A stretch of DNA of 64,000 nucleotides from Streptomyces sp. AC1-42W (GCF_003248355.1 NZ_QKWY01000001.1:1942001-2006000); one strand, 5' to 3'. Numbered from the stretch's first letter, positions 7,781 to 16,327 are shown. Made by a program: numbers and translations. Notes: generated from the sequence alone by a model not told the origin.

Positions 7781-9151
7781 TCAGCCGCGGATCACGGTCT
7801 TCGTGCGCATCAGGAACTCGCCGAGGTATCCGTCGTGCGGGACACCCGGCCTGATCCAGTATGTGGGGTGGTCGCCGAGGTAGACGTTGCTGATCGTCGG
7901 CTCCTGGAGCAGCGAGTCGATCAGCGTCTCGTCGTCGGTGTACGCGGTGAGCACCAGGGTGTTGTGCATCGGGCCGATGCCGTCCGCGGGTTTCCAGGGA
8001 GCCACCCATACGCAGGGGAAGGGCAGTTCGATGCTCGCCTGCCGTGCGTCGGGCCGGTCCAACTGGTGCACGGCGGGGCGCAGCACCGCGCCGCCCGTCG
8101 GCAGTTCCTCGACGATCCCGTCGCCGCCGAGGTGGGCGACACAGCCTCTGGCCTGGGCGAGCAGATACTCCTCGAGGGCCCGGGCACCGGCTACCGGCTG
8201 TACCGCGAGGCGCGCCTTCTCGTCCTCGGGAGGCAGGCTCACGATGTCCCGGAGCCGTTCGGCGATGGCTGCGGCGAGTGGTGCCGGGTCTCCGTCGACC
8301 AGGACCGTCGTGGCATTGATACAGGCGACGCCGCCCTGATGGCTGATCGAGTCGACGATGGTGTCGAGGTGCTCACGCCAGTCGGTGTCCGCGGTGACGA
8401 GGATCTTGGAACGGCCCGGCCCCTGCGGCAGGATGTTGCTTCCCGCGTACTTGCGGACCACTTCGTCGCCGCCGTATACCAGACCGAAGTCGGCACCGCG
8501 CAGCACCTCGTCGGCGGCGTCGTGGTCGGTGGGGAGCAGCACGACCTGGTCGGTGCCGAAGCCGGCCAGGCGCAGCGCGCTGATCAGCCGGTGCGGTGTG
8601 AACGGCTCGCGCCGCGAGGGCCGCACAGCCACCCGGTAGCCGAGGGCGAGAGCCTCCAGCCACAGCGAGTGCGGTCCGGGGTGGTTGCCTGCGGCGTGCA
8701 CGGCGAAGACGTTCCCGCGCCGGGTCCACACGGCGCTGCCCTGTTCGGTGCGCGGGTCGCGCCAGTCGGCGACGGCGCCTCGCGGGCGCGGCACGTCCGT
8801 CACGTGCTCGGCCTGCTCGGCGGAGTCGATAATGGCGGCGGTGGCCGCGCGTACCACGGACAGCGGGACGCCCGAGACCCGGGCCACCGTGTGCTCGTAC
8901 TCCGCGAAGGAGAGGCCGCCGATGACGTCCTCGGCGAAGATTCGGGCGGCCCGGGTCAGGGCGGTCAGGCGCTCGGCGACCGGCAGTGACCGGGCCCGGT
9001 GCAGCGCCTTCATCGTGCGCGAGACGAACAGCCTGGGGACCAGGCCGAGTTCGGCGACCGGATCACCCGCCACGTCACTGATGGTGATGCGGTTGCGGGC
9101 ACGGAACGTCCCGTTCGGGCCGAGCGCGTCCAGTTCGATGGGAGCGGGCAT
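7781..9151 (-). CDS. LuxC-like acyl-CoA / acyl-thioester reductase
   Basis: Protein of 456 residues matching the LuxC branch of the aldehyde dehydrogenase superfamily, which reduces an enzyme-bound acyl thioester to the aldehyde with NADPH. A Rossmann-like segment (VFAVHAAGNHPGPHSLW, about residue 149) precedes the catalytic loop HQGGVACINA, whose Cys277 is the expected acyl-carrying nucleophile. It starts two bases after the stop of the LuxE-like gene, as in lux-type fatty acid reductases, so both proteins probably work as one carboxylate-reducing unit. There is no luciferase nearby. The likely substrate is a cluster intermediate carrying a carboxyl group rather than myristate; this is inference. 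Confidence 0.85.
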   Translation of the reverse strand: MPAPIELDALGPNGTFRARNRITISDVAGDPVAELGLVPRLFVSRTMKALHRARSLPVAERLTALTRAARIFAEDVIGGLSFAEYEHTVARVSGVPLSVVRAATAAIIDSAEQAEHVTDVPRPRGAVADWRDPRTEQGSAVWTRRGNVFAVHAAGNHPGPHSLWLEALALGYRVAVRPSRREPFTPHRLISALRLAGFGTDQVVLLPTDHDAADEVLRGADFGLVYGGDEVVRKYAGSNILPQGPGRSKILVTADTDWREHLDTIVDSISHQGGVACINATTVLVDGDPAPLAAAIAERLRDIVSLPPEDEKARLAVQPVAGARALEEYLLAQARGCVAHLGGDGIVEELPTGGAVLRPAVHQLDRPDARQASIELPFPCVWVAPWKPADGIGPMHNTLVLTAYTDDETLIDSLLQEPTISNVYLGDHPTYWIRPGVPHDGYLGEFLMRTKTVIRG

Positions 9152-9152
9152 C

Positions 9153-10268
9153 TCAGTAGACCCCTTCGATGACGGTCTCGTTGTCGAACTCGAGGACCGG
9201 TGCGATGTCGGCGACGGAGTCCCCGGTCTGCGCGGTGCCGGCCGGCGGCGGCATACGGATGCCGGTGTCGCGCTCCAGGTTGTTCGGCATGAAGAAGCTC
9301 TTGCTGACGTGATGCATGACGACCTGCCCGCGCTCGCCGTACTCCACCGGGCGGCCCGTCAGGGGATCGATGACGGAGAACGTCATGTACGGGGACCACG
9401 GGTCGTAGACGCACGGCTCGTCGTCGCTCAGGCCGGGCCGCTCGCTGGCGTTGCCCAGGATCATCGTGGAGCCGTAACCGCTGTACAGCTTGGCCTCGGG
9501 GAAGATCTCGGTCCGGTAGAGGTGCCTGGTGTCGGCGTCCATCTGGGTGCCGACCCAGTTGATCGCCCGCACCTTGCCACCGATCAGCTCGGCGAGGTCC
9601 TCCCGCTGGGAGAGGCGCTCCAGCACCGGAGGGGTGCACATCAGCACGCCGATGTCCTGGGTACGCAGCACATGGGCGACCTGGTCCACTATGTGCTCGG
9701 CGTACGCGCCCGCCTCCGCGCCCTTGCCGTCGGCGATGAGCCGTTTCACCCAGCGCGGATCGAGGTCGACCATGAACGCGAGCCCGCCGCGCAGGGCCGT
9801 CTGCTGCTTGATGACATCGCCGACCATGTGCGGGCCGGTCGGCGCGACGACGAGCCAGTTGACGTCCTGCGGGATGCCGTGCGCGTCCAGCTGCGCACTG
9901 CTCCAGGCGAGCAGCCTGTCCAGCCAGTCACGCAGCAGTACGATCCGCTTGGGGGCGCCGGTGGTGCCGCCGCTCTCGTAGACCCCTACGACATCGGGGC
10001 GCTTGCCGTAGCCGCGTGGTACGAGATCCTCGCCGCGGACGTCGCGCAGCGAGCCCGCGAGGTTCGGGAAGCGCGTGAGGTCGGCGAAGGTGCGGATGTC
10101 GGTCAGCGGGTCGAAGCCCAGGTGCGCGGCGCGTTCCAGCCAGAACGGTGACCCCGTCTCGGGCGAGAAGTGCCAGCGCAGCGCGGCGCGCAGGAACTCC
10201 TCGGGATCGGGTGCGGAGTCGAAGGGCAGGTCGAGGACGCTGAGGTCCTGGTCGGCGGTGGTCGGCAA
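9153..10268 (-). CDS. LuxE-like acyl-protein synthetase / AMP-forming carboxylate activase
   Basis: Adenylate-forming enzyme of 371 residues, the size of LuxE. It has the ATP loop ESGGTTGAPKR (about residue 100), a second adenylation motif SGYGSTMILGN, and a C-terminal acidic stretch; no extra thiolation domain is present. The best start is TTG at 10268, preceded by GGAAGGAAG, because no ATG occurs near the conserved N-terminus and the resulting length fits the family. The gene is coupled to the LuxC-like reductase. It should activate a carboxylic acid with ATP and hand the acyl group to the reductase. The classical LuxE C-terminal acyl-accepting Cys is not obvious. Confidence 0.8.
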   Translation of the reverse strand: MPTTADQDLSVLDLPFDSAPDPEEFLRAALRWHFSPETGSPFWLERAAHLGFDPLTDIRTFADLTRFPNLAGSLRDVRGEDLVPRGYGKRPDVVGVYESGGTTGAPKRIVLLRDWLDRLLAWSSAQLDAHGIPQDVNWLVVAPTGPHMVGDVIKQQTALRGGLAFMVDLDPRWVKRLIADGKGAEAGAYAEHIVDQVAHVLRTQDIGVLMCTPPVLERLSQREDLAELIGGKVRAINWVGTQMDADTRHLYRTEIFPEAKLYSGYGSTMILGNASERPGLSDDEPCVYDPWSPYMTFSVIDPLTGRPVEYGERGQVVMHHVSKSFFMPNNLERDTGIRMPPPAGTAQTGDSVADIAPVLEFDNETVIEGVY

Positions 10269-10336
10269 GGTCTTCCTTCCAGAGGGGATCGTGCGGGTCC
10301 GGGCGTACGGAGCCGGGTCCCGTTGTTCGCGACGGA

Positions 10337-10765
10337 TCAGGGGCGGTCGGTGCCGGAGGGGTTGTCGATGAGATAGCGCCAACGGCCGTCGCTTCCGCGG
10401 CGGGCCACGTCGGTGGCCGAGCCTTCCAGGTGCACCGGGGCCCCGTCCGGTCCGTTGCCCGAGATGACGTAGTCGCCGATGAGCAGGGCGGTGTCGTCGC
10501 AGACGTAGGTGTGGCGCGGGGTGAGCCGGATCGGGATCCCGAGCCCGAGGAAATCGGCGTTCGCGGCGCGCCGTTCATCGTCTCGAACGCTCAGGCCGGG
10601 GGCGGTGACGAAGACCGCTCCGGGTGCGAACAGCCGGTCCACCGCGTCGATTTCACCGGAGTTGAAGGCCCGCTCGAATGCGGCGGGGAGCTCGGCGGGG
10701 TCGGTGGGTGGTCCGTGGAGTGCTGTGGCGGCAAGGTCCGCGGCCGCGCGCGACGTGTGGGTCAT
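10337..10765 (-). CDS. SnoaL-like / DUF4440-type small cyclase-fold protein
   Basis: Protein of 142 residues with the cone-shaped alpha+beta barrel pattern of NTF2/SnoaL proteins: an N-terminal helix pair (AAFERAFNSGEIDAVDRLF), the APGAVFVTAPG strand, and a C-terminal beta sheet ending in RWRYLIDNPSG. In the cluster it sits between the N-acyltransferase and the carboxylate activase, with only a 7-bp gap after the former. It could assist ring closure of a beta-keto-anilide, which would be analogous to SnoaL in aldol cyclisation, or be a non-enzymatic binding protein. The function is inferred from position only. Confidence 0.72.
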   Translation of the reverse strand: MTHTSRAAADLAATALHGPPTDPAELPAAFERAFNSGEIDAVDRLFAPGAVFVTAPGLSVRDDERRAANADFLGLGIPIRLTPRHTYVCDDTALLIGDYVISGNGPDGAPVHLEGSATDVARRGSDGRWRYLIDNPSGTDRP

Positions 10766-10772
10766 GCCGTGC

Positions 10773-11576
10773 TCAGCCCGTCTCGATGCCGCTGCCGGCC
10801 CGCCGCGGGGGCCGGGGCACCCGGTCGAGGTCGAAGCCGAAGTGCTTGCGGTAGGCGGCACGGATCGCCTCGTCGTCCCCGAGCTCCTCGGTGGTGCGCT
10901 CGCCGCCGGCGATCACGGTCAGCCGGTCACCCTTGAGCGTGACCTTTCCGTCCTCGGTCGGCATCGAGCAGAACAGGTCCTGGAGGAACGGTGACTCGGG
11001 GGCGGTCCGCCACCACCACAGGGTCGGCCCGAAGTCGCCCACCTGCATGACGCGTTCATCGATCCGGTACAGGGGCTTGCCGTTCAGCAGCACGTCGTGG
11101 CCCCAGGCGCCCTCGCCCTCGGCCCTTACCACCCGGTAGTCGCCCTGGACGTCCGGCTGCGGCTCGGCCGTGGCGAAGCGGAGCGGCGTACGGCTGTTGC
11201 GGCCGAAACCGACGTCCACGAGCCAGGGTTCATCGAGTCGGACCCGCAGGGCCAGATGCCCCATGTACGGCCCCGGCCCGTCCGGGCGGTGGACCTGGCC
11301 GGGCAGGAAATCGACCTGGTAGCCGAGGGCGCGCAGCAGGTAGCCGAAGGCGGGGTTGAGCTCGTAGCAGCCGCCGCCCCGGCGACGGTCGACGATCTTC
11401 TCCAGGACCTGCTCGTCCATGTGGACGGGCTGGTCGAGGTGGTAGTCGAGGTTCTCGAACGGCACGGTCAGGCAGTGCCGTTGCTGGAGGACGCGCAGTG
11501 CGTCGAGGTCCGCGACGGCGGGCCGGGAGGCGCCGATCCGCGCGAGGTACGCCTCCACTTGAGCCTCGTTCAGCAT
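10773..11576 (-). CDS. Arylamine N-acyltransferase
   Basis: NAT family protein of 267 residues with the complete Cys-His-Asp triad: Cys70 in RRGGGCYELN, His107 in YMGHLALRV and Asp121 in WLVDVGFG. The family transfers acyl groups from CoA to aromatic amines; RifF-type relatives form amides with polyketide chains. GGAAGGGAACGAC precedes the chosen ATG at 11576, better than the ATG 21 bases upstream. It lies between a KASIII gene and a SnoaL-like gene, so its expected job is to acylate the arylamine made by the chorismate enzymes with the beta-ketoacyl unit made by the KASIII. Family assignment is firm; the acyl donor is inferred. Confidence 0.9.
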   Translation of the reverse strand: MLNEAQVEAYLARIGASRPAVADLDALRVLQQRHCLTVPFENLDYHLDQPVHMDEQVLEKIVDRRRGGGCYELNPAFGYLLRALGYQVDFLPGQVHRPDGPGPYMGHLALRVRLDEPWLVDVGFGRNSRTPLRFATAEPQPDVQGDYRVVRAEGEGAWGHDVLLNGKPLYRIDERVMQVGDFGPTLWWWRTAPESPFLQDLFCSMPTEDGKVTLKGDRLTVIAGGERTTEELGDDEAIRAAYRKHFGFDLDRVPRPPRRAGSGIETG

Positions 11577-11604
11577 GTCGTTCCCTTCCTGTGTCATGGC
11601 TGGA

Positions 11605-12621
11605 TCACCAGGTGAGCAGCGCGAGGCCCATGGCCATGCCGCCGCCGAAGCCTGCGAGGAGTACGAGGTCGCCCTGCTTGACCGCTCCGGAACGAGCCGC
11701 CCGGTCGAGCGTGACGGGGACGGACGCGGAGCCGGTGTTGCCGTACTCCTCGAACGTCGTGTGCGTGCGGTCGAGGGGGATGCCGACGCCGCGGGCGAGA
11801 TTCTCCAGCATCCGGCCGTTGGCCTGATGGGGGACGAAGTGGTCCACGTCCTGCGGGCGCATGCCGTTGTCCGCCAGGAACATCGAGATGGCCGGAGGTA
11901 CCTGCTGCGCGACGAAGTCACGGACCGCGCGCCCGTTCATGACGAAGTGGTGCATCCCCTCGCGCAGGGTCTGCTCCGAGGCGGGCAGTCTGCTGCCGCC
12001 GGCGGGAACCTGTATCAGGTCGCGGTCCGCGCCGAACCCGGTGAGGCGGGCGCCGTGCATCCGGCCGGTGCCGTCGGCCGGGCCGAGCACGACCGCGCCC
12101 GCGCCGTCGCCGAACAGGATCGTGGTGCGGCGGTCGTGCCGGTCGAGGATGCGGGAGTAGATGTCCGCGCCGATGACGAGCGCGTAGCCGTCGGTACCGC
12201 GCAGCATCCGCTCCGCCGCCGCCAGGGCGAAGACGAACCCGCTGCAGACGGCGTTGAGGTCGAAGGCCGTGGTGCCGAAGCCCGCGCCGACGGCGTCGGC
12301 CACCGCGCTGGCCGTCGGTGGCTGGGGCTGGTCCGGGGTGGAGGTGGCCACGACGACCAGGGAGAGTTCCGAGCCGAGGATGCCCGCGGCCTCCAAGGCG
12401 GCGAGGCCCGCCGCGGCGGCCAGGTCGGACGTGGCCTCGTCGGGTTTGGCCCAGCGCCTCTCCCGGATACCGGTCTTGCCCAGGATCCAGTCGTGGTCGA
12501 CGCCTGCCGGAGCGCCCACCTCGTCGTTGGTCACGACGTGGGAGGGCAGCCAGGAACCGGTGCCGAGGATCGCTACGGCCGATGAGGCCGGTCCCCGTTC
12601 GTATCGGCCGGTGGTGATCAA
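11605..12621 (-). CDS. KASIII-like beta-ketoacyl synthase
   Basis: FabH-type ketosynthase of 338 residues. The catalytic triad is intact: Cys126 in LNAVCSGFVF, His265 in VPHQANGRM and Asn295 in EEYGNTGSAS. The TTG at 12621 is the only suitable start before the conserved AILGTGSWLPSHV segment and follows a GAAGGGAAG ribosome site. Primary-metabolism fabH normally lies with fabD and acpP, which are absent here. Adjacent to the arylamine N-acyltransferase, it probably condenses an acyl-CoA with malonyl-ACP or -CoA to supply a beta-ketoacyl donor such as acetoacetyl. Standalone acyl transfer, as in some KASIII relatives, is the alternative. Confidence 0.9.
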   Translation of the reverse strand: MITTGRYERGPASSAVAILGTGSWLPSHVVTNDEVGAPAGVDHDWILGKTGIRERRWAKPDEATSDLAAAAGLAALEAAGILGSELSLVVVATSTPDQPQPPTASAVADAVGAGFGTTAFDLNAVCSGFVFALAAAERMLRGTDGYALVIGADIYSRILDRHDRRTTILFGDGAGAVVLGPADGTGRMHGARLTGFGADRDLIQVPAGGSRLPASEQTLREGMHHFVMNGRAVRDFVAQQVPPAISMFLADNGMRPQDVDHFVPHQANGRMLENLARGVGIPLDRTHTTFEEYGNTGSASVPVTLDRAARSGAVKQGDLVLLAGFGGGMAMGLALLTW

Positions 12622-12686
12622 GGTCTTCCCTTCAGGTCTTCGACTGCCCCCGCGGGGGCCGGAATGCGGGCGGGTACGACAGATGT

Positions 12687-13310
12687 TCAGCCGCAGGTCG
12701 TCCGGCCTCGTGCGAGGGTCTCGGCGACCACGACGACGCGACGGGTCTGGAAGCGGACGGCTTCGAGGTTGTCCTCGTGCACGTTGCCGGGACGGTTGCG
12801 GGTGACGCTGCTGCTGCCGTACGGGTTGCCGTTCTCGGGGCGGTACAGGACCTCGCCGGTGGAGCCGGTGGCGACGATGAGCGAACCCCAGTGGCACACG
12901 GCGTTGTAGAGCGCCATCAGCGTCGTCTCGTGGCCGCCGTGCGGTGCCGAGCCGGAGGTGAACGCGGAGACGACCTTGTCTGCCAGCTCGCCCGGGATCG
13001 AGACCGGTGCGGTGGAGTCGATGAACGCCGACACCGGGGCCGCCGGCATGCCGAACCGGACCGGGCTGCCGAGCAGGATGCCGTCGGCCCACAGCAGGTC
13101 GTCCAGGGTGACCTCGGGGACGGACCGGGCCGCGGCTGTCTGCGCGGCGACCGCCTCCTCCGTGCCGGGAACGACGGTGTCGCGGGGGAGCGCCGGGATA
13201 CGCAGCAGCCGGACCTCGGCCCCTTCCTTCTCCGCGGCCTCGGCGGCGGCGACGGCCAGCTTGTGCACGTTGCCGGTGGACGAGTAGTGGACGACGGCGA
13301 TCTTGACCAT
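12687..13310 (-). CDS. WrbA-type NAD(P)H:quinone oxidoreductase
   Basis: Flavodoxin-fold FMN protein of 207 residues. The N-terminal phosphate loop HYSSTGNVHKLA and the GSPVRFGMPAAPVSAFID segment match WrbA/NQO proteins, which reduce quinones by two electrons. The GSAPHGGHETTL loop is the family motif near the FMN ring. It lies between the disrupted monooxygenase and the KASIII gene. A quinone reductase fits a pathway that yields an aminoquinone or hydroquinone, either as a tailoring enzyme or as protection from redox cycling. Confidence 0.88.
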   Translation of the reverse strand: MVKIAVVHYSSTGNVHKLAVAAAEAAEKEGAEVRLLRIPALPRDTVVPGTEEAVAAQTAAARSVPEVTLDDLLWADGILLGSPVRFGMPAAPVSAFIDSTAPVSIPGELADKVVSAFTSGSAPHGGHETTLMALYNAVCHWGSLIVATGSTGEVLYRPENGNPYGSSSVTRNRPGNVHEDNLEAVRFQTRRVVVVAETLARGRTTCG

Positions 13311-13499
13311 GGCGGAGAGGACTCCTCGTTGCGTGAGTGGACGGATGAGGGGGGCCGGGCGGTACGGCTCCGCTCGGAGCGTGCGCGGGCGGACGGCGCC
13401 CTTCACGCCCGGATCTCCCGGTGCGGCACGGCGAGCGTCATCCAGGAGTCACGATGCCCCGGAGCGAGGGCTTCGGCCGAAAGGCGGACGGGCACTGTG

Positions 13500-13985
13500 T
13501 CACCTCGCCCGCACGAGTGGGGCGGCCTCGCGGAGCCAGGCCACTTTGTCGCACATGGCGCCGGCCGACAGTGCGGAGAGCATCGTGTTGCGTTCGGTTC
13601 GCGCGGAGCTCGCCGCGTGGTAGAGGCGGCTCCCCATCTCCCGTGCGACCAACTGCACCCGTGCCGTGCGCTTCCGGCGCGGCGCGCTGTACTTCTCCAG
13701 GAGCTGGACGAAACCGGCCGGGTGGCCCCGGAGCAGTTCGCTCAGGACCGCCGCGTCCTCGACCGTCTGGCAGGCGCCCTGTGCCGCGTACTGGAGCATC
13801 GGGTGCGCCGCGTCACCGAGCGGCGCAACCCGGCTGTCCGTCCAGCACTCGACCGGTTCCCGGTCGTACAGCGTCCAGGCCCTCCAGTCCCGGCCCGGTT
13901 CCAGCACCCGCCGCGCCTTTCCCGACAGGCCGGGGAGGGAACCGAGTGCCGGGACCGCCGGGCAGGCGCACCGGCGACCATCTAG
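13500..13985 (-). pseudogene. FAD-dependent monooxygenase, C-terminal remnant
   Basis: The last 150 or so codons of a salicylate-hydroxylase-like monooxygenase remain readable from the right of the stop at 13500 up to the insertion sequence. The FAD motif GDAAHPMLQYAAQGA is intact and the remnant aligns with the paralogue at the left window end, from REFGALGPDA-like sequence to the C-terminus. There is no start codon for a full protein. The matching N-terminal part lies beyond the insertion sequence and is in another frame, so this gene cannot make a functional enzyme. Confidence 0.88.
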
Positions 13986-14002
13986 TCCCGTACTTCGCGG
14001 GT
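13986..14002 (+). repeat. Left terminal inverted repeat of the insertion sequence
   Basis: TCCCGTACTTCGCGGGT; the reverse complement of the right end at 15747-15763 differs only at the outermost base. It is flanked outside by CTAG. Confidence 0.85.
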
Positions 14003-14068
14003 CGTTGATTCGTATGGTGTGACCGGTCTGGGAGTGTCCCGGGCCGGTCGTATGGCGTTGGTCCGGAT

Positions 14069-15739
14069 GTGTCGATGACTTCCCGGTCCCCGCGGCCACG
14101 ATCTGAGCGTCAGCGCCTTGAAGTGGTGGTGACGTCCGTGGTGGAGAAGCGTCTGGGCGCTCTGCCTGTCGCTGCCGAGTTTCTGCGCCGGCTGGACGTC
14201 GCGGGGATCGTCGACGAAGTGTGTCCAGGCGGTGCGAGCGCCCATCTGACGCACGGGCAGGTCATCGAGGCACTGGTGGCCAACCGGCTGACCTCGCCCG
14301 CACCACTGGTGCGCGTCGGGGACTGGGCGAGGACCTGGGCGGTGGAGGAGGTCTTCGGTATCACGCCGGACCTCCTCAATGATGACCGCCTGGCCCGCGC
14401 CCTGGACGCGATCGCTCCGAAGCTGGAGGTCATCGCGGGCACGGTCGGCGCTCGGGCGATCACCGAGTTCGGGATCGATGTCTCGCGGCTGCACTGGGAC
14501 ATGACCAGCATGTCCGTCCATGGCGCTTTCCCTGCCGAGGAGCAGGACGAGCGGTACCCGCTCATCGCCTGCAACGGGCATCCAAAGGACCGGCGCGTGG
14601 ATCTGAAACAGATCCAGTCCGGGCTCGCGGTCTCGGCCGACGGCGGTATCCCCGTCCACTCCCGGGTCTTCGACGGCGCCGCGGCCGAGGCCAGCCAGGT
14701 CGTCGGGGCGATGAAAGACCTGCGGTCGATGGCCGGCACCCACGAGTTTCTGATGGTCGCCGACTCCAAACTGGTGTCCTACTCCAACATCACCGCCCTG
14801 CTTGAGGCCGGTGTGGAGTTCATCGCGCCCGTCCCGGCCGCGCAGATCAAGGACGAGGTCTACGCGGTCCTGGATCCCCAGCAGGCGCAGGCCGTCGACT
14901 GGGTGCCCGAGCGGGACGAGAGGAAACCGGAGACGGAACGGGAGACCTACCGAGTCCTGGAGGACATTCACACGCTGACCGGGCGCCGCAAAAGCGACCC
15001 GTCGCTGACGGTGCGCCGGATCCTGGTGCATTCCACCGCCGTCGCGGCCGGCCAGCGGGCGGCCCGGGCCAAGCGACTGGCCAAGGCCGCCGAAGACCTC
15101 GACAAGCTCGCCGGTGCGGCAGGCGGACGGCACTACAAGACCCGGGAGAAGATCGTCGCCCGGATCGGCGTCGTCACCGCCAAGCGCCGTGTCACCTCCT
15201 GCCTGCGCTGGCAGATCACCGCCGACGAGCAGGGCACCCCGGGCCTCACCTGGCACTTCGACCAGGACGTGCTGGAAGCCGAAGCCGCCGTTGACGGCTG
15301 GTGGGCGCTGATCACCAGCGTCCCGGCCGAGAAGGCCGGACCCGCCCACGTCCTGATTCAGTACAAGGGCCAGGGCACCGTCGAGCGGCGCTACCACGAC
15401 TTCAAGGGCCCCCTCGCGGTCGCACCGGTCTTCGTGCAGCACAACCGGCGCGTCGCCGCGCTCATCCAGGTCATCTGCCTGGCCCTGCTCGTCTTCTGTC
15501 TGATTGAGCGGCAGGTCAGACGCGCTCTGGGCCCCGACGAGACCATGGCCGGCCTCTACCCGGACAACCGACGGGTCCGCCCTACCGGCCGCATGATCCT
15601 CTACCACCTCGGCGAACTCACCCTCCGGATCGGAAACGTCACCGACCCGCCAACCGTCCAGATCAACCGCGGCGTCCAACTCCACCTCCTCGACCTCCTC
15701 GACACCGACATCGGACAAACCCGCTGGCCACAGACCTGA
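14069..15739 (+). CDS. IS1634-family transposase (DDE, IS4-like)
   Basis: Transposase of 556 residues, the usual size for the family. The putative catalytic acids are visible: first Asp in LHWDMTSM (about residue 150), second Asp in LMVADSKLVS (about 230), and Glu with Tyr-Arg neighbours in GQGTVERRYHDFKGPL (about 435), with the C-terminal region LIERQVRRAL typical of IS1634/ISMac5-like proteins. The start is GTG at 14069, or ATG two codons later. No frameshift or stop is seen, so it may be active. It fills nearly the whole insertion sequence. Confidence 0.9.
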   Translation: MSMTSRSPRPRSERQRLEVVVTSVVEKRLGALPVAAEFLRRLDVAGIVDEVCPGGASAHLTHGQVIEALVANRLTSPAPLVRVGDWARTWAVEEVFGITPDLLNDDRLARALDAIAPKLEVIAGTVGARAITEFGIDVSRLHWDMTSMSVHGAFPAEEQDERYPLIACNGHPKDRRVDLKQIQSGLAVSADGGIPVHSRVFDGAAAEASQVVGAMKDLRSMAGTHEFLMVADSKLVSYSNITALLEAGVEFIAPVPAAQIKDEVYAVLDPQQAQAVDWVPERDERKPETERETYRVLEDIHTLTGRRKSDPSLTVRRILVHSTAVAAGQRAARAKRLAKAAEDLDKLAGAAGGRHYKTREKIVARIGVVTAKRRVTSCLRWQITADEQGTPGLTWHFDQDVLEAEAAVDGWWALITSVPAEKAGPAHVLIQYKGQGTVERRYHDFKGPLAVAPVFVQHNRRVAALIQVICLALLVFCLIERQVRRALGPDETMAGLYPDNRRVRPTGRMILYHLGELTLRIGNVTDPPTVQINRGVQLHLLDLLDTDIGQTRWPQT

Positions 15740-15746
15740 AACGGTC

Positions 15747-15763
15747 ACCCGCGAAGTACGGGT
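15747..15763 (-). repeat. Right terminal inverted repeat of the insertion sequence
   Basis: ACCCGCGAAGTACGGGT, the partner of the left terminal repeat, followed by CTAG. Confidence 0.85.
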
Positions 15764-15767
15764 CTAG

Positions 15768-16327
15768 CGGGCGTCGTCGTCCCGGGGCACCGCGAGATCG
15801 AGTTGGGGTAGTGCACGACGTGCCACTCGGGGCCCGCCCACAGGGTCCGAGTGCAGTCCGTTGGCGCAGATCAGGGCGTCGCCCGTGACACGCCGCCCGT
15901 CGGCGAGCATGGCCGTGGCCAGTGCCCCGTCCTGTTCGTACGCCACGACGTGGTGCCCGCCGAGCAGCGTGACCGCCGGATGGCGGCGGCATGCCTCCAG
16001 GAGCGGGAGGCAGAGGTCCGCGCGGTGCGCGACGGCGTACGGATGACCGAACCGCTGCCGGTACGCACCGGCCACCGGAAGCGACATGACCCGGTCGCCC
16101 GTCGTGCCGTCCATGAAGCACAACTCATCCACATGGACGGCACGTTCGCGGACTTCACGGCCCACGCCGAGCACACGGAAAGCGTTGGCTCCGAGCTGGA
16201 TACCGGCCCCCGCGTCGGCGCGGATCTCCCTGCGTTCGAGAACCGTGACCCGATGTTCGCACCGCGCGAGGCCGAGCGCCGCGGTGAGTCCGCCGATGCC
16301 GCCGCCCGCGACGAGGATGTCGGCCAT
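15768..16327 (-). pseudogene. FAD-dependent monooxygenase, N-terminal remnant
   Basis: The N-terminal part of the disrupted monooxygenase begins with the FAD dinucleotide motif ILVAGGGIGGLTAALGL and runs to ANGLHSD. It then jumps into another frame, where LWAGPEWHVVHYP, homologous to the WWTGPHCHFVHYP region of the paralogue, is readable. About 40 codons are missing between these points, so a deletion with frameshift is present in addition to the insertion sequence. Upstream, the YdhR-like gene ends 61 bases before this start on the same strand. Confidence 0.87.

Larger units (their letters stand above)
13986..15763. mobile_element. Insertion sequence, IS1634-like, complete
   Basis: A 1,778-bp element with one transposase gene and terminal inverted repeats of 17 bp (13986-14002 and 15747-15763, CCCGTACTTCGCGGGT, 16 of 17 matched). 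The tetranucleotide CTAG flanks both ends (13982-13985 and 15764-15767) and is the candidate target duplication; a 5-bp TCTAG reading is also possible. It sits inside the minus-strand monooxygenase gene with its transposase in the opposite orientation. The near-perfect ends and intact transposase suggest a recent insertion. Confidence 0.9.

Noticed and set aside
11577-11921. N-terminal extension of the arylamine N-acyltransferase frame
   Set aside because: The extra residues are Arg/Ser-rich shadow of the KASIII gene; the NAT fold begins at the ATG at 11576 with its own ribosome site.
13982-15748. 588-codon minus-strand open frame over the insertion sequence
   Set aside because: It is antisense to a transposase with all catalytic motifs and has no recognisable domain.
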